This document shows positions 48,366-58,200 of a stretch of DNA of 64,000 nucleotides, one piece after another. The position numbers were made by a program, and so were the translations under genes. Position 1 is the stretch's first letter. Each line of letters opens with the position of its first letter. The notes beneath the pieces were generated by a model that saw nothing but the letters and a program-made list of their open reading frames with translations, was not told the origin of the DNA and searched no databases. The stretch is taken from positions 8,025,948 through 8,089,947 of the forward strand of contig CM043006.1 in assembly GCA_023678885.1 (NCBI GenBank). Direction: 5' to 3'. The stretch is from Pogostemon cablin (Eukaryota; Streptophyta; Magnoliopsida; Lamiales; Lamiaceae).

Positions 48366-50148
48366 TGATCGGTGTCATTTTCACCTAGATTTTAGTATCG
48401 TTTATTATTTATTTTTGTGTGTTTTTATTCATTTTGTATATCATTTGGTGGTGTTATATGAAGATATGGAGATTTGTGCTTTGAAATGATAAATGTGTGA
48501 TTTTAATGATTAAGTGCCTTAAATTGTACTATATTTGTAAATATTTAGAGAATTGGTAAATTAGTATAATTTGTGTGATTTTTAGGTAAAAATGGATTCT
48601 TGACACGATAAGAAAGATGTGAAAAAAAACGGAGCTCAATTTGAAGTTGAAATGGGGGAGAACGACCAAAGAAAAGCTGAAAAACACACGTACAACTTGT
48701 GTAATTTTTTTTATTTGTGAAAAAATCAAAACTAAGCGTGTGATATATTGTTGGAAAGCCACGGAAGAGAGGGTCGCGTGAGCATAAGAATCACTCAAAT
48801 CGAAGATCGAATGTGAAAGTTATGTGCGAAACGGTGAGACTGTGCTGCACGCGCTACACTACACGGCCCGTGTACCGAGTACGGCCTGTAAGGGTTGGGC
48901 GTGTTCGGACACCAGAAAATGCTACACGTCCACCCCCATGGACGTGTGCTGCTACACGACCCATGTAGGTGCAAAAGACAGTTCTATGATCTCTAAGTGT
49001 TCTAGAAACTTCCATGGGAGTACAAATATATATTTTGATCACAAAATTCAGGAGGAATCACTTTGGATCAGTTTCCACACACACTAAACACCTAAATCAT
49101 ACACATTCATCTCCATATCTTCCACCCTTCAATTCATCCATCCAATCCTTTTGATCTCCTCAAATCCATCCATAAATCCATCCATCCACCAATCTAAGAA
49201 CAGGAAATCATCATTGATTGAAGATTTTAGCATGATCAAAGGGGAGGAAGATCACCATCAAAGGGGAGCCAACTTACCTTTATTTTGTTATTTTCTTCTT
49301 TATTTGGCTCAATTGGAGCATGCCATGGATTGTATTGATTTTATTATGATTTGTAGTGGCTAGTCCTCATGTGAGGCTAGCAATATGATTGGTTAGGGAT
49401 TATGTAGATTTTGCACACCACATGTTTGATGAATTGATTGTTATGAATATTTTCTATCATGAATGCTTATTCTCATTTTATGTATGATATGTGTGGTTAA
49501 ATTCTCTATTCATAGTGTTAGGATGGTCATTTCAATATTATGCTTAGTGGTTTAATTGAATCATTGATTGCATGAGATGACTTAGTTAGTATGAGGAAAG
49601 GTAAGTCATACCCTTCAAGTGCTTAGAACCTCATAATAGGACATTAGTGATGAACTAGTGAGGGGAACCCAACTTATGATCATAGTACCTTCATGGGAAT
49701 TGAGAGTAAGAACAATCCTAGGAGATTTAAACTTGTAAAAGAGTTGAGAACCTAATCACCTTGGCCATAGGGATTAGGGGTACAAACGTGATTGCCCTTA
49801 ATATCATAACATGAAAACCATCAATGCATGTGTGTGTGTGAGTTTATATATACCTTATCATGAATGTTGCTTGCCTTACATAATTCTTAGATTATTCACC
49901 TTCACCCATCATCCATCTCATTTGTATATGTTCTATCTTTTAATTGCTTTCTAGCTTAATTTGTAGTATAATCAACCCCCTCCTTCTTTGATTAGTCCTA
50001 CTAGAGTGAAACATCTTTCAAATACGGCTACCCACTTTCGTCCTTGGGTTCGATATCTTATATATTTTGTACTTAGTCGCTTACGTGCTACACATGATAG
50101 AGTACACTTGCTCTAAATCAATTTAAACCAAAATTGATACCTAGTTCA
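48366..50148 (+). repeat. Element C 5' LTR
   Basis: Starts TGATCGGTGTCATTTTCACC and ends CCTAGTTCA. Contains the shared module (about 48690-48845) followed by an array of short palindromes (48845-48975). Confidence 0.9.
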
Positions 50149-50167
50149 TGGAGTTGTTGTCGGGGCG
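50149..50167 (+). other. Primer-binding site of element C (diverged)
   Basis: TGGAGTTGTTGTCGGGGCG directly abuts the LTR and resembles TGGCGCCGTTGCCGGGGA with several changes. Confidence 0.65.
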
Positions 50168-50519
50168 AAAGCCTTCGGTGTAACGTGTTTGAATATCTTA
50201 GCTCTACTTAGGACATTTTTGTTATTTTTGCATTTATATTTGCTTCGGAAAATTTTGTTCTAACTTGTTCTTCTTGATAGGTACATCAACCTTGAAAGAA
50301 GGGGAGAAGGAACAAACCAAAAATAGAAAGTGGAGAAGATTGTAGTAGATCTTGTGAAGAAGAGAAAAAATGGATCAATGCTACAACAATGGAATATACG
50401 AGGGATGGCAAGGAGCTTACAATGTGAATACATTCTAACCGTATCAAGTAAACACTTATTCCATTTCAAGTTCTTACAATCAAGTTCCTCCGTTTACTCC
50501 TCTATCCGAAAATAATGCC

Positions 50520-51578
50520 TTGATGGAGTTGCTTAGAAGATATGCTTATGGAAGTGATATGAGGCAAAGTGTTCAACGTAGTCTTCCTAGTTATGGGGCT
50601 CAAAATCTTCAATGTATGCCAACTTCTTATCCTACAGTGCAACAAGAGTGGATGATGCCTAATTTTCAAGTAGATGATATGTCTTACATGCAAGGAAGTA
50701 ATTTGTCAAGTGTTGATCAAGGGAATATCTCCAAGGACAAAGATGGCAACCACCAAGTGAAGAAGTTAAGCCACCAATAGAAGATAAAATGGGGCAACTC
50801 ATTGAAATGTAGAATGAAATGATTGAAGAAAGAAAGAGAGAGAAGAAATAAGGAAAGAAGATGAGGAAAATGAGAGGAGATTTAAGGCCCTTGAACGTCA
50901 AATGAGTCAAATGATATATGAACAGAAACTCTTCATGAAATGGAGAATTTTGATGAAAAGATTGAAGAAGAGTTAGAGGTAGAAGGGTGTTCGGGGGATA
51001 ATGAAGACTCAAGAGATGAAGAGCTATTTGAAGATAAGGAAGACAAGGAAAAAGAAAGCTTGGAGGATGAAAATTCAAGTGAAAATGATAAAGAGCGTAA
51101 GGTAGAAGAAAGCTTAGAGGAGGACGAGATTATCTATGATTTCTTGTCTCTTGTTGATAAAGAAAATTCTAGTGAAGATGAAGAACCAAGAGAGGAGTAT
51201 GAATTTGATGAAATGGAACAAGGTCTAGAAGCACTTGATGATGAGTTTGGGAGTGAAATGAGTATTTCTACACCTTTTAACTCTCCAAGTTGCATTGAAT
51301 TTCAAATATTATTTATATTGATTTTGTTTTACCTATTGATTCTTCTCAATGCCTTAGATACAAAAGAGAGCTTGAAGAGATGTTGGGGACATACTTGATA
51401 AAAAGGAATAAGTGGTGGTCTCGAAAAGAAAGGTTAATGGAATGCAAGCTCAAGCGAGTTGAGTTTTTAAAGTCAATCTTGAAGGATGCTACTATGGTCG
51501 TTACTTGCCACAAATGCCTAATAGAGGAAGAAGCACAAAGATTAAAATTTGATGGCAAGAACGAACGATATCCTTGAC
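50520..51578 (+). pseudogene. Element C degenerate gag-like coding region
   Basis: Three overlapping open stretches (50520-50780, 50940-51398, 51380-51577) lie in element sense and seem to be parts of one shifted frame. The middle one encodes about 110 strongly acidic residues rich in Glu, Asp and Ser, then a hydrophobic tail. Between the first two, a shifted frame reads FKALERQMSQMI, like the coiled region of plant Gypsy gag. The third frame contains VTCHKC, only half a zinc-knuckle-like pair. No retrotransposon enzyme is encoded. Whether this made a gag-like protein is uncertain. Confidence 0.45.
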
Positions 51579-51780
51579 CATTCCGATGAGTTCTCCATGA
51601 TCCGTCCAGCTTGAAGACGTTAAACTTAGCGCTAGATGGGAGGCAACCCATCATTTATTTTAATGCTTTTATTTAAATGCTTTGATCTAGTTTTCTTGTA
51701 TTTTTGGCATGTAGGTTGATTGTGCTCATGGAGAAGGATGCGTATTGAAAATACGAGAAGTGCTTGATTTGAAGTGTGAA

Positions 51781-52010
51781 GGGACGTCTCACCACTTTTT
51801 GCAAAATTAAATCAAAACTCTTGTTTCAATTTAAGTTTGGGGGGATAGTGCGTGGTGGACGTACCTTGAGTGTTATGATGCATATGCTTCTCTACAAGAA
51901 GATCATTGTTGGAAACTACAAGGGTAAGTCCCACCACTTTTTGCAAACTTAATTCTCAACTTGTTTCGATTTAAGTTTGGGGGGAGAGTGCGTGGTGTGG
52001 CTCACCACTT
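51781..52010 (+). repeat. Two copies of a ~90-bp segment with PPT-like core
   Basis: Copies near 51788 and 51933 share CACCACTTTTTGCAAA, then TTTAAGTTTGGGGGGA followed by AGTGCGTGGTG. The AAGTTTGGGGGG core is a better polypurine tract than the one actually next to the 3' LTR (TAAGTTTGGGAG at 53845). Confidence 0.7.
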
Positions 52011-52019
52011 GAGTGTGCT

Positions 52020-53840
52020 TATTATGATGATTGAGAGGTCTTCTTATAAATTGGGTAAATTTTAAAATTTTTCTCATGAGTATTGGTATGATTTTGGATC
52101 GTTTGGTTGTGTTGAAGTATATGCTAGTTCATTATTTGCTAGTAACTATTGTGCTAATGGTTTTGATGAGTTGTTGAGCACAAATGAAGTGTAGTGGAAG
52201 CATGAATTAAGCCCGAAAATCAAGGTCGAGATTCATTGTGCATGCAATCCGGAAGCTCGTTCCAACCATTTCCATTACCAAATGCCTTTTCAGGGAGTTC
52301 ACTTTTCTACTCATTTTTTTCCATTTACTTAGCATAGACAATTTGATTTGATTTGCATTGATTGGATTGGCATGTTACTTCATTTGTTATGTACTTTGGA
52401 GGTTCACTTACTTTATTAGTTTTTCTTATTTTTGAATAAGGTGGCAAAATCTTGAGCTTACATGTTATTGGATGATTGAGGATATATGCTTGAATTTCTT
52501 TTGAGGGATGGAAGGTCATTTTTGCTTGTTATGTGTTTTTGTGTTGTTGCTTGTTTGGTGAGTCTTTTCTCATGTGTTGTTTTGTTGGCATTTTTGTTCT
52601 TGTATAGGTATGTTTGGTGGTTTGTTTTGGGAAGTTGTGAGTCATTTTTTGAATGTGAGTAATGACATGTTGTTTGTGATAAGTGATGGCGAACTACGTT
52701 GAGAATCTCCACTCTTTAAATTGTGACATGTCCTATTTAATTGTTCAATTTTGAGATGAATTGAGGTGTAATGAGTTCCTAAAGGTCCGAGCAAAAGATT
52801 GTGAGCATTTGAGCCTCAATCGTGCATCCATGGTTAATTTCTTAATGAGTGGATCGATTGAGCCTTGATAAACTAGAACTTGCTCATGGACTACGGGAAT
52901 GAGGCCGATTGGTGGAGGTTAGTGATATGATCTTAGGCCATCCTTGTTACTTTAAAGTCATTGTCATATAATTCCTTACCTTATACATCATCCCTAGTTA
53001 ACCATTTTGAGCCTTAAAGCCTATTTTTGTGATATAAGCACATTACAAGCCATGATTACCCACTTAAGCCTTATATATATAACCTTTGTGTGGGTGATTG
53101 ACGAGATGATGTTTTACAAGGTTTGATGTGAGAATTGTACTAGAGAAGAAAGGAAATGGTAAATAAGAAAGAAAAGGATGAAAAGAGCTCAAGCAAAAAT
53201 GTACATGCGACCTCAAAATAAGAAAAATTTGCAAATCAACAAAAATATGCTCAAGGAATTCAAAAGTCGAAAGAAAGGAAGCATGCAAATTAAAAGAAGC
53301 TCAAGAAATCCAAGGAATGATAATGATTAGTGCTTGTGATTAGAAAAGAAAAGAAATGAAGATAGAAACGTGAAGAAGTTGAAGAAACTAATCATCTCTT
53401 CGATTACTTACACTCGATGAGTCACTCTTATCCATAATCTCCCTACCCTTACTAAAAAGTCTAACATTACATCAAAAAGTAAAGTCCTTTTTGATCATTA
53501 GTTGAAGCCTTGGTGGCTTGTGAATGTAGTCCATGAGCAAGCCTATGGTGCATCGGGTTCAATCAATTGATGAGTGAAAATTACCCTACTTCATAGAGTG
53601 TTTAGTGCATTTTGATATCCGATGTGAGATTTTGACCGGAAGGGACTTTATTACTCTTAATTTTCTTAGACTTGAACTTGTTAATTTTTTATGTCATGAT
53701 TTTAATGTTGTAGTGTGACTTGATATGATTTGTAGTCCTTGTTACTTATGATGTGTTGTTGCTTATGTTCTTTATGTCTTTCTCTAGGTGAAAATTTCCC
53801 CTCTCGTTTTGTCATTTGCATTGCTCGAGGACGAGCAACA
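52020..53840 (+). other. Element C 3' non-coding region
   Basis: No coding capacity recognised. 53100-53420 is purine-rich (AAG/GAA repeats). Near 53820 the palindrome TTGCTCGAGGACGAGCAA precedes the polypurine tract, an arrangement common in plant Gypsy elements. Confidence 0.55.
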
Positions 53841-53856
53841 CTTTAAGTTTGGGAGT

Positions 53857-55640
53857 TGATCGGTGTCATTTTCACCTAGATTTTAGTGTCGTTTATTATG
53901 TATTTTTGTGTATTTTTATTCATTTTGTATATCATTTGATGGTGTTATATGAAAATTTGGAGATTTGTGCTTTGAAATGATAAATGTGTGATTTTCATGA
54001 TTAAGTGTCTTAAATTGTGCTATATTTGTAAATATTTAGAGAATTAGTAAATGGTGTAATTTGTATAATTTTAAGGTAAAAATGGATTCTAGACACGATG
54101 AGAAAGATGTGGAAAAAAATAGAGCTCAATTTGGAGTTGAAACGGGGGAGAACGACCAAAGAAAACCTGAAAAATATACGTCCAACATGTATAATTTTTC
54201 TGTATTTGTGTGAAAATCAAAACTAGGCGCGTGATATATGGTTGGAAAGCCACGGAAGAGAAGGTCGCGTGAGCGCAAGAATCACTTGAATCAGATATCG
54301 GATGTGAAAGTTATGTGCAAAACGGTGAGACTGCGCTGCACGCGCTTCACTGCATGGCCCGTGTACCGAGCACGACCCTGTAAGGGTTGGGCGTGTTCGG
54401 ACACCAGAAAATGCTACACGGCCACCCCCATGGCCGTGTGCTGCTACACGGCCCGTGTAGGTGCAAAAGACAGTTCTATGATCTCTAAGTGTTCTAGACG
54501 CTTCCATGGGGGTATAAATACATGTTTTGACCACAAAATCCGGGAGGAATCATTTTGGATCAGTTTCCACACACACTAAACACATAAATCACACACATTC
54601 ATCTCCATCTCTTCCATCTTTCACTTCATCCATCCAATCCTTTTAATCTCCTCAAATCCATCCATAAATCCATCCATCCACCAATATAAAAACAGGAAAT
54701 CATCATTGATTGAAGATTTTAGCAAGATCAAAGGGGAGGAAGTTCACCATCAAAGGGGAGCCAACTTACCTTTATTTTATTATTTTCTTCATTATTTGGC
54801 TCAACTGGAGCATGTCATGAATCGTATTGATTTTATTATGATTTGTAGTGGCTAGTCCTCATGTGAGGCTAGCAATATGATTGATTAGGGATTATATAGA
54901 TTTTGCACACCACATGTTTGATGAATTAATTGTTATGAATATTTTCTGTCATGAATGCTTATTCTCATTTTATGTATGATATGTGTGGTTAAATTCTCTA
55001 TTCATAGTGTTAGGATGGTCATTCCAATATTATGCTTAGTGGTTTAATTGAATCATTGATTGCATGAGATGACTTAGTTAGTATGAGGAGAGGTAAACCA
55101 TACCCTTCAAGTGCTTAGAAGCTCGTGATAGGACATTAGTGATGAACTAGTGAGGGGAACCCAACTTATGATCATAGTACCTTCATGGGAATTGAGAGTA
55201 AGAACAATCCTAGGAGATTTAAACTTGTAAATGAGTTGAGAACCTAATCACCTTGGCCATAGGGGTTAGGGGTACAAACGTAATTGCCCTTAATATCATA
55301 ACATGAAAACCATCAATGCATGTGTGTGTGTGAGTCTATATATACCTTATCATGAATGTTGTTTGCCTTACATAATTCTTAGATTGTTCACCTTCACCCA
55401 TCATCCATCTCATTTGTACATGTTCTATCTTTTAATTGCTTTCTAGCTTAGTTTGTAGTATAATCAACCCCCTCCTTTTTTAATTAGTCCTACTAGAGTG
55501 AAACATCTTTCAAATACGATTACCCACTTTTACCCTTGGGTTCGATATCTTACAAATTTTGCACTTGGTCGCTTACTTGCTACACACAATAGAGTACACT
55601 TGATCTAAATCAATTTAAACCAAAATTGAAACCAAGTTCA
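53857..55640 (+). repeat. Element C 3' LTR
   Basis: Preceded by CTTTAAGTTTGGGAGT; starts TGATCGGTGTC, ends ACCAAGTTCA. Module copy at about 54180-54330. Confidence 0.9.
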
Positions 55641-55679
55641 CGCCTCATAGAGGTGTAATAACTACACAACATTAGCCCC

Positions 55680-55779
55680 CGAGATTGCTTCTTGTTGTAA
55701 AACTACAAGGAGCAATCTCGAACTACAATATTAGCTCCCGAGATTGCTTCTTGTTGTGAAACTACAAGGAGCAATCTCG
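55680..55779 (-). repeat. Tandem pair of 16-bp-stem hairpins at element D's polypurine tract
   Basis: Arms CGAGATTGCTTCTTGT and ACAAGGAGCAATCTCG at 55680-55720 and again at 55739-55779 (59-bp period), with a 9-base loop TGTRAAACT. Each copy is preceded by TTAGCYCCCGAG; the first of these is the polypurine tract (minus strand CTCGGGGGCTAA) beside the LTR. Confidence 0.85.
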
Positions 55780-56189
55780 AATATGAATTGCTGGGAATAT
55801 TAGAACTCCGATTGTAAGCTGGGGTTTTGCTATAACAACATCACAATTTCTCTTTTCTCTTGTAGGTTGATTTCGACTCTTTCCTCAAGTTCTTTACTGA
55901 TAATCTTAACTTATGAGTGAAGATAATTCTAACCTCGGAATGAAGATTAGTATGCTGCTGCCATTTATTTCTTCCATTTAACTGAGCTATGTAACTTGAT
56001 TTTTTCTTCACGAAACAAATCTTTGACCTCGAGCCCCCGAGCTTGAGTTTCGAGTCTTGAGCATGTATCTTCAACGTCAGTCTTGTCTTTTCAATTACAG
56101 TATACTTCCACTCTCTAACTTACTGAGCTATTCTTTCTGGTTAATACCTGCGCCAATTCTTTCCTATAGATAACAACCTCGCCAATGTC

Positions 56190-56711
56190 TATGCCCCAAC
56201 CTCGTGTATTGCATCTTATATCTCCATGCTTAATAAGATCAGCAAGTTGTAGAATGAACACGGTTGATCCAGATAAAACTCTGTTGCTAGGTTCAGAGGA
56301 GGATAACGAATAGATTGCACGCAATACGTGTTCTACAATATCAGCAACTGGGCATTCTTGAAGCAAATATAGCAATCTCTGCAATCCCTTTACCTGTAAC
56401 AACAATTTGCAAAAATCTTCACTCCTGGAAGCAAGAATTGATATTTAATTAGCCGCTTGTCCCTGAACAAATGTATTGCCAGAAACGAGCAACCCAATCC
56501 GGATTAAGAGGGTGTCTTCTTCTAATTAAACTCGTATATCTTCAACCATGGAAACATTTCTTATTGCTCCAACGGCTTGAAATTGGGCTATGAGAGCGCC
56601 AGAGTTACACAGTTCTATCAAAATAGGGACACCTCCATAGGCAGAAGTCGCCCACGCATGTATCGGTAGTGATGACCTCCCCGGCCATGTCGGCCTTCGT
56701 CGGTTCCTCAT
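56190..56711 (-). pseudogene. Captured armadillo (ARM) repeat protein gene fragment
   Basis: The minus strand encodes ARM-repeat sequence typical of plant ARM proteins: YGGVPILIELCNSG, ALIAQFQAVGAIRNVS, then after a stop (56526-56528) LLVSGNTFVQGQAAN, another stop, ISILASRSEDFCKLLLQ, KGLQRLLYLLQECP and IVEHVLRAIYSLSSSEPSNR. That is three to four consecutive helical repeats of a protein-interaction scaffold. It lies inside element D in element sense. No intron is evident within the piece. Two nonsense codons plus lost ends make it non-functional. The parent gene is not identified. Confidence 0.8.
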
Positions 56712-56759
56712 CTTTATACCAAATTTCAGAAGTTGTCTATTCCACCTTTAAACCACTAA

Positions 56760-57640
56760 GCTATCTTGCGGATAATTTGTAATGACTTTTTCTTTTTCTC
56801 GTATAAGATTACATCAATTATTCTTCTCTTTTAGTCAGGCTGTAACATATTTCTTTGTTCAATCTTGCAATTTCTGCCATTGCTGATGTTCCTTCTTTCT
56901 TGAGGTTATTTCTTTTCGCATACCCAGTAATTTCGGGTATAATTCTATATTTTCCCTGGCTTTATTAGTAATCCTGGGTATAATTCTCTGTTTTCCCTGG
57001 CTATATTTCCAGTATTCTCATGTTTATTCCCTGTACTCCAGGGTTAGTATCCTTACATCTTTTCTGAGCTTCTAATTCTTTATGGGTCTTTTCATTTTTG
57101 AGCTTATCGTACTGGAGTTCCGCTGTTGCATTCTGGGCCTGGTAGTTCATCCAGTAACAATATAAACCTGACTTACAAGGTCTCTTACGTTGGCCTCCTC
57201 CTAGTTGTGTTGGTGCTTACGAATTATCCCCTGATGTTTTGCCTCTGAACATTTATCCTCAGGCGCTTTTACCTCAGGACATTTATCCTCAGGTGCTTTG
57301 CCTCAGGAAATTTATCCTCCTCTGTTTGACCTCTGAAAATTTATCCTCAATTACGATTCTGGGCTTTTCAGCTGCGTTGCTTCTTTTTTATGGAGTAGAT
57401 GTCTTCTTCTTCTTATTCTTTATTCATTGCTCTAATCGACTGAGCTATTCAATTTTGTTTCTTTGGGTCATATCTTCAGCCTTGTTGCATATCCAGCCCC
57501 CGAAGTTTATCCTCGGGTGTTGTAGAATTTTTCTTAGTAGCCCTGAGATTTATTTTCAAGTTGATGAATTTTCTTCAGCCGATATTTTTCCTTTATCCTG
57601 CAAAAATTGGGTTAGTTGTAATAAAATAGAAGAAGTGAGC
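56760..57640 (-). other. Element D internal, TTATCCTC-rich region
   Basis: No retrotransposon protein recognised. Contains TTTATCCTCAGG-like words at 57250-57350 with a 30-45-bp rhythm and again near 57505. The plus-strand frame 57239-57799 is a by-product of this repetition. Confidence 0.45.
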
Positions 57641-58200
57641 CCCCGGGCTTTATTTTTCTCTCTTCTTTTTTTTATTTGGCCATGCGGGCCTTGTGATCAT
57701 TTTTCGATGGGCTCAAGGCCCTTTCTTTCTTTTCTTTACTGGGGATATCTCCTTTTCATTCCTTTCATTCCTTTTCTCTTTCCATGGGATATACCCTAGA
57801 CTCCTCCCCCTTTTTTTGATGGTTACAATGCCTTTTTTCTTTCCTGGGCATATAGCCTGGACTACTCTTTTTTTTTTACAACTTCGGACTTCTTTTTCCT
57901 CTTCCTTTTCATTTCCTGGATATATAACCTCTTCCTTTTTTTTCGGTGGGCTTAGAGCCTCGAGATTTCTTTTTCCTCTTCCTTTTTCCTTTCCTGGGTA
58001 TATAATTTTTTTTATTCTTCCCGGGGATATTGCTTGTACTCTTCTTCAATTTTCTCTTCTTCTGCTCCTCCTCCTTTTTTTTATTTTTTTTTCAAAATGG
58101 CTTAAGGCCTTTTCTATTTTTTCTCAGCTGAACCTCTAGAGGGTCTTTTTCTTCTTTCCTGAGGATAAACCTCAGTTTTTTTTTTCGCGCTATCCAATAA
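57640..58200 (-). repeat. Polypyrimidine-rich diverged repeats in element D
   Basis: The plus strand is almost entirely T and C with recurrent TTTCCTGGGTATATAACCT-like words (57780, 57843, 57913, 57993, 58018) roughly 60-80 bp apart. In element sense it is a long purine tract. Confidence 0.6.

Larger units (their letters stand above)
48366..55640 (+). mobile_element. Non-autonomous Ty3/Gypsy element C (7.3 kb)
   Basis: TSD CGCCT at 48361-48365 and 55641-55645. LTRs 48366-50148 and 53857-55640 (1783 and 1784 bp, roughly 5% different by eye over the first 170 bases), primer site at 50149, polypurine tract before 53857. The 3.7-kb interior has only short degenerate frames and the post-pol motif TAAACTTAGCGCTAGATGGG at 51631-51650. 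No protease, reverse transcriptase, RNase H or integrase is present. The LTR shares a module with Gypsy B and Copia A. Confidence 0.9.
47564..55671 (-). repeat. Element D 3' LTR (about 824 bp net), split by C
   Basis: Parts 47564-48365 and 55646-55671, with element C and its CGCCT TSD between. Matches 62451-63250. Confidence 0.8.

Noticed and set aside
57239..57799. 186-codon open frame on the plus strand
   Set aside because: It runs against element D's sense through repetitive T/C-rich DNA; the Phe/Leu/Ser-rich product looks like a composition effect and has no recognisable domain.
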